Part shown: positions 1 to 9,840 of the stretch, piece by piece | How the letters are laid out: the number at the start of each line of letters is the position of its first letter | How positions within the stretch are numbered: the stretch's first letter is position 1 | NCBI RefSeq assembly: GCF_003217095.1 | Contig: NZ_QJSR01000005.1 | Coordinates: 1 to 64,000, forward strand | Direction of reading: 5' to 3' | DNA from: Rhizobium sp. PP-CC-3A-592 | GTDB taxonomy: Bacteria > Pseudomonadota > Alphaproteobacteria > Rhizobiales > Rhizobiaceae | Length of the DNA: 64,000 bases | The notes under the pieces: model-generated | What the model was told of the DNA's origin: nothing | Seen by the model: the letters and a program-made list of their open reading frames with translations, nothing else | The model's database searches: none | Position numbers and translations under genes: made by a program

Positions 1-300
1 GAAGAGCTGGCCGCCCAGGCCGAGGAGCTTCAGGCCTCCATCGCCTTCTTCCGGGTGGACAACGTCTCTCACAAGCCGGCCCCGGTCGCCGCCGCTCCCC
101 AGCGGTCCGCACATCACGCGGCTCATCATGCGGCCCATCACACGGCACCGTCTCGCCCGTCAGCCGCCCCGCGCAAGCCGGCCGCCACCGCCCCCCGCCA
201 GAGCGTTTCTGCCCAGCAGGCCCGCGTGAAGGGTTTTGCCTTGGATATGTCGATGGGCGGCCCCGACGCCGACGACGCCGACTTCAAGCAGAGCGCCTGA
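1..300 (+). CDS. Methyl-accepting chemotaxis protein, C-terminal end (partial)
   Basis: The reading frame is open from the first base and ends in TGA, giving the last 99 residues of a protein whose start lies outside the window. The first ~19 residues (EELAAQAEELQASIAFFRV) are the classic end of the MCP cytoplasmic coiled coil (LA.QAEELQ..I.FFR), so this is a chemoreceptor tail. The rest is a flexible Ala/Pro/His-rich tail with three tandem HHAA-like units (bases 112-147). No C-terminal CheR/CheB-binding pentapeptide (NWETF type) is present. cheW starts one base after the stop, so the receptor is probably translated with the che genes that follow. Confidence 0.8.
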   Translation, partial: EELAAQAEELQASIAFFRVDNVSHKPAPVAAAPQRSAHHAAHHAAHHTAPSRPSAAPRKPAATAPRQSVSAQQARVKGFALDMSMGGPDADDADFKQSA

Positions 301-301
301 T

Positions 302-796
302 ATGGACCATATGCCGGCGGAGTCCCAGTTCGTCACCTTCAGCCTCGGGGAAGAGCTGTTTGCCGTCCCCGTCACCGTGGTCCGGGAGATCCTGGACCAC
401 GAGGACCCGTTCAAGATCCCGCACGGGCCCGACTACCTGATGGGCCTGCGCGACGTGCGCGGTCAGGGCGTACCGATCATCGACCTGCGCCTGCGGCTGG
501 GCATGACGCCCACCGTGCGCACGCCGCACACCCGCATTCTGGTGCTCGACATTCCCCTGGGCGAGAAGGACCTCGCGCTCGGGCTGGTGGCCGACAAGGT
601 GTTCGAGGTGACGCCCTTCCGGCGCGACAGCATCGAGCAGGCGCCGGACATCGGCGTGCGCTGGCGGTCGGACTACATCCGCGGCGTGGTGCGCCGCGAA
701 ACCGGCTTCGTCGTCATCATCGATCTTGCCCGGCTGTTTTCCGACGGCGGATCGGCGCTTGCCGCAACCGGCCTGCCGGAGCGTAGCGTCGCATGA
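302..796 (+). CDS. cheW: Chemotaxis coupling protein CheW
   Basis: This is a 164-residue single CheW domain, the scaffold linking chemoreceptors to the CheA kinase in the cytoplasm. Visible family features are the opening strand FVTFSLGEELFAVPV, then VREIL, GLRDVRGQGVPIIDLR (the conserved G.....G...P..DLR core) and a final VVIIDLARL strand. The ATG at 302 lies one base after the receptor stop, implying translational coupling; a second ATG at 311 is an alternative start. It heads a cheW-cheR-cheB run, so it probably serves an accessory chemosensory array rather than acting alone. cheA is not in the window and may lie upstream. Confidence 0.9.
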   Translation: MDHMPAESQFVTFSLGEELFAVPVTVVREILDHEDPFKIPHGPDYLMGLRDVRGQGVPIIDLRLRLGMTPTVRTPHTRILVLDIPLGEKDLALGLVADKVFEVTPFRRDSIEQAPDIGVRWRSDYIRGVVRRETGFVVIIDLARLFSDGGSALAATGLPERSVA

Positions 797-833
797 GCAC
801 CGCAAGGCCCGCCATCCCAGGAGCATCTTTTCC

Positions 834-1712
834 GTGACACAGGCCGCTTCCTATCAAGACGCTCCCCGTCATGGGGCTTCCTATACGGAAGGCGGACGGC
901 TGAGTGCGCGCAACTTCAAACGGCTGGGCGCCTATATCTACGACTATAGCGGCATCAAGATGCCGCAGAGCAAGGCCACCATGCTCGAAGGCCGGTTGCG
1001 GCGGCGGCTGCGCGCCACCGGCATCGAAACGCTCGATGGCTATTGCGATTTTCTGTTCGACGGCCATGGGATCGAGCGCGAGGCGATCCACCTGATCGAC
1101 GCCGTCACCACCAACAAGACGGATTTCTTCCGCGAGCCGAACCATTTCGATTTCCTGCGCCAGACGATCCTGCCCGGGTTGAAGGAACGGGGCGTGCGGC
1201 GTGTCCGCACCTGGAGTGCGGCCTGTTCCACGGGTGCGGAACCCTACACGATGGCGATGGTGCTGGAGGATTACCGGCAGACCTGCAACGGTCCCGATTA
1301 TTCGATCCTGGCCACCGATCTCTCGACCCAGGTTCTCGAAGTCGCGACCAAAGGCATCTATACCCAGGAGATGGTCCGGCCGGTTCCGGCCGATCTGCGC
1401 CGCCGCTTCGTCATGAGCGCTCGGGATCCGGCGCGCGGCGAGGTGCGGATCGTGCCCCAGCTTCGCTCCCGCGTCGGCTGCATGCGGCTGAACTTCATGG
1501 ACGACGTCTATCGGGTCGGCGATCCGATGCACGTGATCTTCTGCCGCAATGTGCTGATCTACTTCGACAAGAAGACCCAGATGCATGTGCTGAACCGTCT
1601 GGTCGATTGCCTCCTTCCCGGCGGGCATCTGCTGATCGGCCATTCCGAGTCGATCACCGGCATGAACCTGCCGGTCCGCCAGCTTGCCAATACCGTCTTC
1701 GTGAAGGAATAG
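834..1712 (+). CDS. cheR: Chemotaxis protein methyltransferase CheR
   Basis: SAM-dependent methyltransferase (292 residues) that methylates glutamates on chemoreceptors for adaptation. It has the N-terminal helical CheR domain (residues ~22-90, with the basic ML.GRLRRRLR segment), the VTTNKTDFFRE signature at 91-101, the SAM-binding motif WSAACSTGAEPY at 127-138, and the catalytic-domain motif FCRNVLIYF. The GTG at 834 was chosen because AGGAG (819-823) is well spaced before it; the frame is open further upstream but that part overlaps cheW and looks non-coding. It lies between cheW and cheB, which starts three bases after its stop. No C-terminal TPR extension is present. Confidence 0.92.
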   Translation: MTQAASYQDAPRHGASYTEGGRLSARNFKRLGAYIYDYSGIKMPQSKATMLEGRLRRRLRATGIETLDGYCDFLFDGHGIEREAIHLIDAVTTNKTDFFREPNHFDFLRQTILPGLKERGVRRVRTWSAACSTGAEPYTMAMVLEDYRQTCNGPDYSILATDLSTQVLEVATKGIYTQEMVRPVPADLRRRFVMSARDPARGEVRIVPQLRSRVGCMRLNFMDDVYRVGDPMHVIFCRNVLIYFDKKTQMHVLNRLVDCLLPGGHLLIGHSESITGMNLPVRQLANTVFVKE

Positions 1713-1715
1713 CCT

Positions 1716-2807
1716 GTGCCCGGCAAACAGATCCGCGTCCTGATCGTCGATGATTCCGCCAGCGTCCGGCAGACGCTGACGGCCGTTCTGGAATCCGACC
1801 CTGCCATTACCGTCATCGGCGCGGCTTCGGATCCGTTCATGGCCGCCAAGCGCATCCAGGAGGAAATTCCCGACGTCATCACGCTGGATGTGGAGATGCC
1901 GCGCATGGACGGCATCACCTTCCTGCGCAAGCTGATGTCGCAGCGGCCCATTCCCGTCGTCATGTGTTCATCGCTGACGGAGACGGGTACGGAAACGTTG
2001 ATGCAGGCGCTGGAAGCCGGTGCCGTCGATGTCATCCTGAAGCCGAAGATCGGCGCGGCGGACTATCTCGCCGAGCAGGCGGCGCGGATCTGCGACGTGG
2101 TCAAGAGTGCGGCCCAGGCACGCGTCCGGCAGAAGGCTGGACGTGCCACGTCGGCATCTGCAGGCGGACCCAGCGAGAAGCTGACGGCCGATGCCATGCT
2201 GCCGCCGCCTTCCGGCAAGGCCATGGCGCGCACCACGGAAATGGTGGTCTGCATCGGCGCCTCCACCGGCGGCACGGAAGCGCTGCGTGAACTGCTCGAA
2301 CGGCTGCCATCGAATGCGCCCGGCATCGTCATCGTCCAGCACATGCCGGAGAAATTCACGGCCGCCTTTGCCAAGCGCCTGAACGGGCTTTGCGACGTCG
2401 AGGTGAAAGAGGCCGAGGATGGCGATCCGGTGCTGCGCGGCCATGTGCTAATTGCGCCCGGCGACCGTCACATGATGCTGGAGCGGCAGGGTGCGCGCTA
2501 TCACGTCTCGGTCCGGCCCGGACCGCTCGTCTCGCGTCATCGTCCGTCGGTGGATGTGCTGTTCCGCTCGGCGGCGCGGGCGGCTGGCAGCAATGCCATG
2601 GCGGCGATCATGACAGGAATGGGCGACGACGGCGCGCGCGGCATGCTGGAAATGCATCAGGCCGGCGCCTTCACGATCGCCCAGGACGAGGCGACGTCCG
2701 TGGTCTTCGGCATGCCGAAGGAAGCGATCGCCCGTGGCGGCGTCGATCGGATCGTGCCGCTCGGCCAGATCGCCATGGAAATTCTCTCCGAGGACAGGCG
2801 CCGGTAG
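1716..2807 (+). CDS. cheB: Chemotaxis response regulator protein-glutamate methylesterase CheB
   Basis: Two-domain adaptation enzyme (363 residues) that removes receptor methyl groups and deamidates receptor glutamines when phosphorylated by CheA. The N-terminal receiver has the acidic pair D12-D13, phosphoacceptor D58 ([12 protein letters not shown]) and K109 in LKPK. A linker (~125-170) leads to the CheB esterase domain with the Ser-His-Asp triad S183 (GASTGG), H209 (VQHMPEKFT) and D305 (MTGMGDDGA). All catalytic residues are present, so the enzyme should be active. GTG start at 1716, three bases after the cheR stop, fits operon translation. Confidence 0.95.
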   Translation: MPGKQIRVLIVDDSASVRQTLTAVLESDPAITVIGAASDPFMAAKRIQEEIPDVITLDVEMPRMDGITFLRKLMSQRPIPVVMCSSLTETGTETLMQALEAGAVDVILKPKIGAADYLAEQAARICDVVKSAAQARVRQKAGRATSASAGGPSEKLTADAMLPPPSGKAMARTTEMVVCIGASTGGTEALRELLERLPSNAPGIVIVQHMPEKFTAAFAKRLNGLCDVEVKEAEDGDPVLRGHVLIAPGDRHMMLERQGARYHVSVRPGPLVSRHRPSVDVLFRSAARAAGSNAMAAIMTGMGDDGARGMLEMHQAGAFTIAQDEATSVVFGMPKEAIARGGVDRIVPLGQIAMEILSEDRRR

Positions 2808-2916
2808 CCGTTTTAACCCGGCCTTAACCACGACGCCGCAAAACTTGTCCCCGACGCCATGTGAGCGGCGTTCGGGACGGGCGATGACAAGCTCTGTGAC
2901 GGAAACGGGGTTTGCA

Positions 2917-3624
2917 ATGGCTATCATCACTTTCGCCAATACCAAGGGCGGCGCCGGCAAGACCACGGCCGTGCTGCTTCTGGCGACGGAACTCGTGCGG
3001 CGCGGCCACCGCGTCGCGATCATCGACACCGATCCGCAACGCTGGATCTCCCGCTGGTTCGAGGCCGCAGATCCCGTCGCTAACCTGACGGTCGCCACCT
3101 TCGTCTCGCTCTCGGCCTTGCCGCGCACGGTCGAGGAATATCGCTCCGCCGATTACGTGATCATCGATCTCCCCGGCGCCCAGTCGCCCTTGCTGGCCAC
3201 CGCGCTCGGCCTGTCCGATCACGTGCTGATCCCCATTCAGGGCAGTTCAATGGATGCGCAGGGCGGGGCGCAGGTTCTGGAGCTGCTGTCCTATCTCGAC
3301 CGCAAGGCCGGCATCCGCATTCCCCATTCGGTGGTTCTCTCGCGGGTCAACTCCATGGTCACCACGCGCGGCCTTCTCGCGGTCAAGATGCTACTGCAGG
3401 AGCGCTCGGTGCATATGCTCTCGACCCCGATCATTGAGCGCGCCGCGTTCCGCGACATGTTCGAGTACAAGACCTTCCTGCATCTCATGAACCGCGACCG
3501 CGTCAGCAATCTCGACAAGGCGATCCTCAATGCGGAACGCTATGCCGACGAGGTACCGGCGCTGGTGAAGGGCCGGGCGAGGGGCGTGCATTCCGGCCTT
3601 TCCCTCAAGGCCGACGCGGCCTGA
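2917..3624 (+). CDS. ParA/MinD-family ATPase linked to chemotaxis genes
   Basis: A 235-residue P-loop ATPase with the deviant Walker A of ParA proteins (KGGAGKTT, residues 10-17) and the DTDPQ motif at 38-42, resembling VirC1-type and plasmid RepA/ParA relatives. It lacks an N-terminal DNA-binding domain and no parB-like gene follows, so classical chromosome partitioning is unlikely. ParA homologues beside che genes (PpfA in Rhodobacter, ParC in Vibrio) position chemotaxis clusters in the cell; that role is inferred from its place ~110 nt after cheB. ATG 2917 puts the P-loop at the expected distance from the N terminus. An in-frame ATG at 2884 would add 11 residues. Confidence 0.8.
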   Translation: MAIITFANTKGGAGKTTAVLLLATELVRRGHRVAIIDTDPQRWISRWFEAADPVANLTVATFVSLSALPRTVEEYRSADYVIIDLPGAQSPLLATALGLSDHVLIPIQGSSMDAQGGAQVLELLSYLDRKAGIRIPHSVVLSRVNSMVTTRGLLAVKMLLQERSVHMLSTPIIERAAFRDMFEYKTFLHLMNRDRVSNLDKAILNAERYADEVPALVKGRARGVHSGLSLKADAA

Positions 3625-3635
3625 CGGGGATCGGT

Positions 3636-5369
3636 TTAGAACAACGCGTCTTCGAAGAGATCGTCGTCGCTTATCGCGGCAGCGGGCGTGGCAGCCGCAG
3701 GTGCCGTGTCCAACTCGTCCATCGGGAAGATCGACAGGTGAATGTCGCGCTCCTGCGCCATCGTGTAGGTCCGGTAGATGGTCTGCGACAGGCTTGCCGC
3801 TGCCGCTGACGGCACGGGCGCACCCAGATCTTCGGCGAAACGGCCGGCCATCTCGACGCAGGCTTCCAGAACGGTGCCGAGGCTGCTTTCGAAGTCGAGC
3901 GCGCCGATGGCCGAAGCGATCTTCCCGAAGACGGCATCGCCCTGTTCGTTGAAGGCGTCGAGATTTTCATCCATCTGCGTCGAGACCGCGGAGATCGACT
4001 GGAGGGCCATGTCGAGCGGCATTGCGATATTCGCGATCTCCGAGCCGCTGCCGGACGAGAGCGAGGCGGCGGAGGTTTCGATCCGCCGCATGCCGGCGAC
4101 GACGTTGTCGGCGGGCTCTTCCAGCCGGCCTGCAAACGTGCGCAGCTCGCCGCTGACGACGTTGACCGAGCGACCGGCATCGCCCAGCCGCGAGCATCGC
4201 AGGTTGGAGTTCAGCGCCATGTAGTGGATGTCGACCTTGATCGACCGGATCATCTCGATCGCCGTGATCAGCGTCTGCACGGCATCAACCACGGAAGCGA
4301 CAAGCGCCGTCGCATCGCGGCTGCGACCCTCGACACGGGCAGCGAGGTCGCAGGCGTGGCGAATGTCGCGCGCGATGACCTTCAGAATATCCTCGTCCGG
4401 CGCGTCGCGAAAGCCCGCAAGCTCCGACCTGAGGTCGAGAATGCGGGAGGCATCCGCCGTGAAGCTCGAGATCGTCGTGAAGACGCTGGCACATTTCTTC
4501 CGGAAATCCAGCAATGTCTCTTCCAGCTGGGCATGGGCCAGATGCAGCACGCAGGCGGCGATGCCGTCTCGCTCAGCACTGCCGAGATGCCGGCCATCGC
4601 CTTCGAGGAAGGCGTCGAGATGGCTGAAGCTCGCCTGGACATGCTCGATCCGCTGGCGCGTGATGTCGCCGATCTGAAGCGCAGACAACGCCGCGGCGAT
4701 CTTCGTCTGGACGTTGGCAGCGACAGCCCTGACCTCGCCGGCGCGCTTGGCCATGGCCGCGTGCTGCGCGATCAGCCGGGTCGCATTGCCGGTGAGGTTG
4801 GTGACGATCTCGGGGATGGCGACGCGAAAATCGCCGAGGACGGAGGAGGAAAAGCTGCGCGCGGTCGACAGTTCGCCCTGCATGGATTTGAGCTCGGCTG
4901 CGAAACGCTCGATCTCGCTGGCGCCCGAGTGAATGCGGTCCCTGATCTCGTCGGCGAAATCGGCAAACTCGTCGAGGCCGGCACCAGTGATCTTGACGGT
5001 GATCGCGAAGACCTTGAGGTAGCGAAAGGTCTCGTGCATGTCATCGACGTGACGGCGCGATGCGGCGCAGAGATCGGCGATCTCGTCGAAGGACAATTGC
5101 CGTTCTGCCATGATGTCCGGCAGGCGGGCGAGCTCTGCGATCGTCCGGTGCAGACCGGCAATCGCCGCCGTGGTCGTCTCGCCGTCCAGTGCGCCGGTGA
5201 CACGATCGAGCGTGCCGACGAGCCCGGTCACGAGCTCCATGACGGCCACGAGAGAGGCTCCGCCATCCAGAAACGCCGTCTCGATCCGATGATGCGCCTG
5301 TGTCAACCTGTCTTCGAGGTTGCCGCGTGCATAGGTGCTCGATTGGGAATTACGCAGGGCTAGCGGCAT
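3636..5369 (-). CDS. Soluble MCP-like coiled-coil protein, divergent signalling tip
   Basis: This 577-residue, mostly helical protein has no convincing membrane segment and no recognisable sensor domain. Residues ~385-405 (ALNSNLRCSRLGDAGR) align by eye with the chemoreceptor hairpin tip (LALNAAIEAARAGEAGRGF), and VSGELRTFAGR follows where receptors have VADEVR.LAE. The tip is clearly altered from the usual CheA/CheW-contact sequence. A second recognisable segment, QIGDITRQRIEHV, lies in the middle. The acidic C terminus (DDDLFEDALF) is distinctive. ATG 5369 was chosen because the frame upstream of it is basic and low-quality. It converges on the ParA-like gene (11 nt gap), so it may belong to the same signalling array. 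Function unknown. Confidence 0.7.
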   Translation of the reverse strand: MPLALRNSQSSTYARGNLEDRLTQAHHRIETAFLDGGASLVAVMELVTGLVGTLDRVTGALDGETTTAAIAGLHRTIAELARLPDIMAERQLSFDEIADLCAASRRHVDDMHETFRYLKVFAITVKITGAGLDEFADFADEIRDRIHSGASEIERFAAELKSMQGELSTARSFSSSVLGDFRVAIPEIVTNLTGNATRLIAQHAAMAKRAGEVRAVAANVQTKIAAALSALQIGDITRQRIEHVQASFSHLDAFLEGDGRHLGSAERDGIAACVLHLAHAQLEETLLDFRKKCASVFTTISSFTADASRILDLRSELAGFRDAPDEDILKVIARDIRHACDLAARVEGRSRDATALVASVVDAVQTLITAIEMIRSIKVDIHYMALNSNLRCSRLGDAGRSVNVVSGELRTFAGRLEEPADNVVAGMRRIETSAASLSSGSGSEIANIAMPLDMALQSISAVSTQMDENLDAFNEQGDAVFGKIASAIGALDFESSLGTVLEACVEMAGRFAEDLGAPVPSAAAASLSQTIYRTYTMAQERDIHLSIFPMDELDTAPAAATPAAAISDDDLFEDALF

Positions 5370-5665
5370 GGTTCTGGGTCCATTCTTCGTTCCCCCTACG
5401 TATAGCGGAAAGGCCCGAAGGTGCCGTAAAGGAGCAGGCTTAAGGGATCGTAACCTGAGGTTTTCTTCGGCTTGCAACCTTTCGGCTTGCTTGATGGGAA
5501 CTTTTGCGCCGGTCATCCGTTGCTGCCTCGGCGCGCCGAGACTTGGTCGAACGCCTCTTGCTGCCGCGGAAACCACTGTTGCCCCGGCCGTACGCGCCAG
5601 CGATGATATCCTCTCCTTCACGATCGTCCAAACCTTACGATCTCCCGAGACAAGGAACAGAACCC

Positions 5666-6184
5666 ATGGACCAGTCCGTAAAATCCCGCCGTAAGGCCGA
5701 CCTGAAGACGCCGACAGGACTTTCGCAGGAAGGCGTGAAAGACATTTCCGGAGGCGCCTCGGCCCTTCTGGCCGATGTCTTCGCCCTGTACCTGAAGACG
5801 AAGAATTTTCATTGGCATATGTCCGGCGCGAACTTTCGCGACTACCATCTGCTGCTCGACGATCACGGTGCCGAACTTCTCGCCATCACCGACCCGCTGG
5901 CCGAACGTGTTCGCAAGCTTGGCGGATCGACCCTGAAGTCGATCGGCGACATCTCCCGTCAGCAGCGGATCAAGGACAACGACGCCGACTTCGTCCACCC
6001 GCACGAAATGCTGGCGGAACTGCGCGACGATAATGGAGCCCTGGTCCAGAGCATGCGGGAACTGCATGACCTCTGCGACGAGCATGGCGACGTCGCAACG
6101 GCGAGCCTGCTCGAAAACTGGATCGATGACGGCGAGAAGCGCGTCTGGTTCCTGTTCGAGATACTGCGCGACACCAACGCCTGA
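5666..6184 (+). CDS. dps: Dps DNA-binding ferritin-like protein
   Basis: Starvation/oxidative-stress protein (172 residues) that forms a 12-mer, oxidises Fe(II) using peroxide and can coat DNA. The ferroxidase site shared between subunits is complete: H49 and H61 with D65 (FHWHMSGANFRDYHLLLDD) and D76/E80 (TDPLAERV). A basic N-terminal tail (KSRRKADLK) could bind DNA. ATG 5666 has AAGGAA about ten bases upstream. The 296-base upstream region, shared with the divergent MCP-like gene, should carry its promoter; I could not assign a regulator site there. A strong terminator follows the gene. Confidence 0.93.
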   Translation: MDQSVKSRRKADLKTPTGLSQEGVKDISGGASALLADVFALYLKTKNFHWHMSGANFRDYHLLLDDHGAELLAITDPLAERVRKLGGSTLKSIGDISRQQRIKDNDADFVHPHEMLAELRDDNGALVQSMRELHDLCDEHGDVATASLLENWIDDGEKRVWFLFEILRDTNA

Positions 6185-6210
6185 CCGATCGTTTCGGACG
6201 GCGTATGAAT

Positions 6211-6248
6211 GAAAAGAGGCGCAGGCTTTACAGCCTGCGCCTCTTTTC
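6211..6248. terminator. Bidirectional rho-independent terminator, dps/rfbA
   Basis: A perfect 17-bp inverted repeat (6211-6227 with 6232-6248) encloses the loop TTAC. The arms start GAAAAGAGGC and end GCCTCTTTTC, so either strand gives a GC-rich hairpin ending in a U run. It lies between the convergent dps and rfbA stops and can end both transcripts. Confidence 0.93.
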
Positions 6249-6275
6249 ATGTTCGATGGATTGTCGAGATCTCGT

Positions 6276-7151
<876 letters not shown>

Positions 7152-7170
7152 CGAAATACTCCTAAATGAA

Positions 7171-8061
7171 TTATGCCTGGAGGATGCGGGTGACGACCGT
7201 TTCGGTCGCTGCGCGCCAGTCCTGCAGGGTGACGCCGTGTATGGCGGAAAGCTTGCTGCCGTCGAGTTGGGAATTGGCCGGACGCTTTGCCGGCGTCGGG
7301 TAGGCACTCGACGGGATCGGGTTGACCTTCGCCGACGGACCGCCCCGTTCTGCCGACAGGCGGAAGATCTCGGTTGCGAACTCCGCCCAGCTGGCGCGGC
7401 CGGCATTGGTCAGGTGGAAGATGCCGCGCAGCGCCGCATCGTCGCTCTTCAAAAGGTTGCCGGCAACGGCAAGGACGGCATCGGCGATGTCAAGCGCCGA
7501 GGTCGGGCAGCCCACCTGATCGGCGACCACGTTCATCTCGTCGCGGTCGGCCGCCACGCGCAGCATCGTCTTGACGAAGTTCTTGCCATAGGGGCTGTGA
7601 ACCCAGGCGGTGCGCAGAATGGCATGGTTCGGCGTGGCCGCCGCCACGGCCTCTTCACCGGCAAGCTTCGAGCGGCCATAGGCGCCGATCGGCGCAACCG
7701 GATCGCTCTCGACATAGGCACCCGCCTTGGTACCGTCGAAGACGTAATCGGTGGAGATGTGGACGATCGGAATGCCGAGGCCGGCAGCCGCTCTCGCCAG
7801 CGCGCCCGCCGCCTCGCCATTGATCTTGGTGGCGAGGTCTTCCTCGCTTTCCGCCTGATCCACCGCCGTGTAGGCGGCAGCGGAGATGATGATGTCAGGC
7901 CGCACGGTTGCGATGGCCGGTCCGAGTGTTTCCGGTGCGCTGAAATCCACCTCCGGGCGGCCGAAGGTGACGATGGCGATGTCGGGATGGTTGGCGGCCC
8001 GCTCGATGATCGAGCGGACGACCTGTCCTTCCTTGCCGGTGACGAGATATTTCAGGGCCAT
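7171..8061 (-). CDS. rfbD: dTDP-4-dehydrorhamnose reductase
   Basis: RmlD (296 residues) does the last step, NADPH-dependent reduction of dTDP-4-keto-L-rhamnose to dTDP-L-rhamnose. It is an SDR-type enzyme: N-terminal GKEGQVVRS nucleotide-binding turn, [21 protein letters not shown] and YGRSKLAGE (YxxxK pair). Its ATG shares one base with the rfbB stop (TGATG), indicating coupled translation; rfbA begins 19 nt downstream. Confidence 0.94.
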   Translation of the reverse strand: MALKYLVTGKEGQVVRSIIERAANHPDIAIVTFGRPEVDFSAPETLGPAIATVRPDIIISAAAYTAVDQAESEEDLATKINGEAAGALARAAAGLGIPIVHISTDYVFDGTKAGAYVESDPVAPIGAYGRSKLAGEEAVAAATPNHAILRTAWVHSPYGKNFVKTMLRVAADRDEMNVVADQVGCPTSALDIADAVLAVAGNLLKSDDAALRGIFHLTNAGRASWAEFATEIFRLSAERGGPSAKVNPIPSSAYPTPAKRPANSQLDGSKLSAIHGVTLQDWRAATETVVTRILQA

Positions 8062-9125
8062 CAGGATGCCTTCGGCTGCGTCTGGATGAGGCCGAGGCGG
8101 CCGCCATCATAGCCGTCGCGCAGCGGCTTCCACCACCATTCGTTCTCCAGATACCAGCGCACCGTCTTCTCGATGCCGGTGTCGAAGTTCTCGAGTGCCT
8201 TCCAGCCGAGTTCGGTTTCCAGACGCGTCGCGTCGATCGCGTAGCGGGCGTCGTGGCCCGGACGGTCGGTGACGTGCTCGATCAGCTTGGCATGCGGTGC
8301 GCCCTGCGGACGCAGCGTGTCCATGAGTTCGCAGACGCGGTGGACGACGTCGATGTTGCGACGCTCGTTGCGGCCGCCGACATTGTAGGTCTCGCCGACC
8401 TGGCCGCGTTCGGCGATGAGATCCAGAGCGCGGGCGTGATCCTCGACGTAAAGCCAGTCGCGAATGTTGGCGCCGCTGCCATAGACCGGAAGCTTCTTGC
8501 CGTGCATCGCGTTGAGGATGATCAGCGGGATCAGCTTTTCCGGGAAGTGGTAGGGGCCGTAATTGTTCGAGCAGTTCGACACGACGATCGGCAGACCGTA
8601 GGTGCGCTGCCAGGCCTTGGCCAGATGGTCCGAGGAGGCCTTGGAGGCCGAGTAGGGCGAGCTCGGGTCATAGGGCGTGGTTTCGGTGAAGAGGCCGTCG
8701 TCGCCGAGCGAGCCGTAGACCTCGTCCGTGGACACGTGCAGGAAGCGGAAGGCTTCCTTGGCATCGGCTTCCAGCGTGTTCCAGTAGGCGCGCGCGGCTT
8801 CGAGCATGGTGAACGTGCCGATGACGTTGGTCTGCACGAAGTCGGCAGCACCTGTGATCGACCGGTCGACATGGCTTTCGGCGGCCAGATGCATGACGCG
8901 GTCCGGGCGGAACGTGTCGAAGGCTTCCTGAATGGCGCTGCGATCGCAGATGTCGGCCTGCAGGAACCTGTGGTTTGCCTGGTTGCTGATGCTTTCGAGA
9001 GAGGTCAGCGTGCCGGCATAGGTCAGCTTGTCGATGGTGAGAACCTCGTAGCCCTTCTCAAGGACGAGATAACGAACCACGGCCGAACCGATGAAGCCGG
9101 CGCCGCCGGTAACAATAACGCGCAT
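8061..9125 (-). CDS. rfbB: dTDP-glucose 4,6-dehydratase
   Basis: RmlB (354 residues) converts dTDP-glucose to dTDP-4-keto-6-deoxyglucose with bound NAD. Key features are the N-terminal GGAGFIGS Rossmann motif, [11 protein letters not shown], the STDEVYG segment and the catalytic YSASKASSD (YxxxK). Length and motif order are normal for the family. It overlaps rfbD by one base and starts 18 nt after the rfbC stop. Confidence 0.95.
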   Translation of the reverse strand: MRVIVTGGAGFIGSAVVRYLVLEKGYEVLTIDKLTYAGTLTSLESISNQANHRFLQADICDRSAIQEAFDTFRPDRVMHLAAESHVDRSITGAADFVQTNVIGTFTMLEAARAYWNTLEADAKEAFRFLHVSTDEVYGSLGDDGLFTETTPYDPSSPYSASKASSDHLAKAWQRTYGLPIVVSNCSNNYGPYHFPEKLIPLIILNAMHGKKLPVYGSGANIRDWLYVEDHARALDLIAERGQVGETYNVGGRNERRNIDVVHRVCELMDTLRPQGAPHAKLIEHVTDRPGHDARYAIDATRLETELGWKALENFDTGIEKTVRWYLENEWWWKPLRDGYDGGRLGLIQTQPKAS

Positions 9126-9143
9126 AGTCGGGATTCCTGATGG

Positions 9144-9722
9144 TTACGAGTTGGCGTTGGGGCCGGTATAGGTGAAGCTTTCCTTCAGGTCGGCCAGCAG
9201 CGGCTGAAGCGTGTCCTTCTTCGACAGGACGGGCGTCTTGGCGACATCTGGCCAGACGATGCCGATGGCCGGATCGTCCCAGCGAAGCCCGCGGTCGTGT
9301 TCGGCGCTGTAATAGTCCGTGACTTTGTAGCTGACCTCCGTGGCCGGCACCAGGGTGCAGAAACCATGGGCAAAGCCCGCGGGAACCCACAGCTGATGGC
9401 CGTTCTGCGCGGTCAGTTCCGCGCCGACATACTGGCCATAGGTGGGCGAGCCGACGCGGATATCGACGGCGACGTCGTAGATGGCGCCCGCGATGCAGCG
9501 CACGAGCTTGCCCTGCGCGCGCGGTTCCAGCTGGAAGTGCAGTCCGCGCACCGTGCCGGCATCTGCCGAAAGCGACTGATTGTCCTGACGGAACTCGACC
9601 TTGGCTGCCTGTTCCTCGAACAGGGACTGGCGGAACGTTTCCATAAAGTACCCGCGGTCGTCACCGATCTTGTTCGGCTTGACCAGGATCACGTCGGAAA
9701 TCGAAAGGCGCTCAAAATTCAT
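9144..9722 (-). CDS. rfbC: dTDP-4-dehydrorhamnose 3,5-epimerase
   Basis: RmlC (192 residues from this start) epimerises dTDP-4-keto-6-deoxyglucose at C3 and C5. The cupin fold is marked by DDRGYFMETFR near the N terminus, TVRGLHFQ with the catalytic-base His, and WVPAGFAHGF. The start at 9722 (MNFERLS) matches family length; an in-frame ATG at 9734 would add MDFW, and neither has a strong Shine-Dalgarno. It is the first gene of the rhamnose operon, so the promoter should lie in 9735-9840. Confidence 0.92.
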   Translation of the reverse strand: MNFERLSISDVILVKPNKIGDDRGYFMETFRQSLFEEQAAKVEFRQDNQSLSADAGTVRGLHFQLEPRAQGKLVRCIAGAIYDVAVDIRVGSPTYGQYVGAELTAQNGHQLWVPAGFAHGFCTLVPATEVSYKVTDYYSAEHDRGLRWDDPAIGIVWPDVAKTPVLSKKDTLQPLLADLKESFTYTGPNANS

Positions 9723-9840
9723 CCAAAAGTCCATCTATCGTTGCTGAAATATCGATTGGCTGGCAATGCTTGTACCAACTTGTCTGTGCAGCTTTCAAGA
9801 CATCTGTGAGACGCAGGCACCGGAGAGGCAGGATTTCCGT

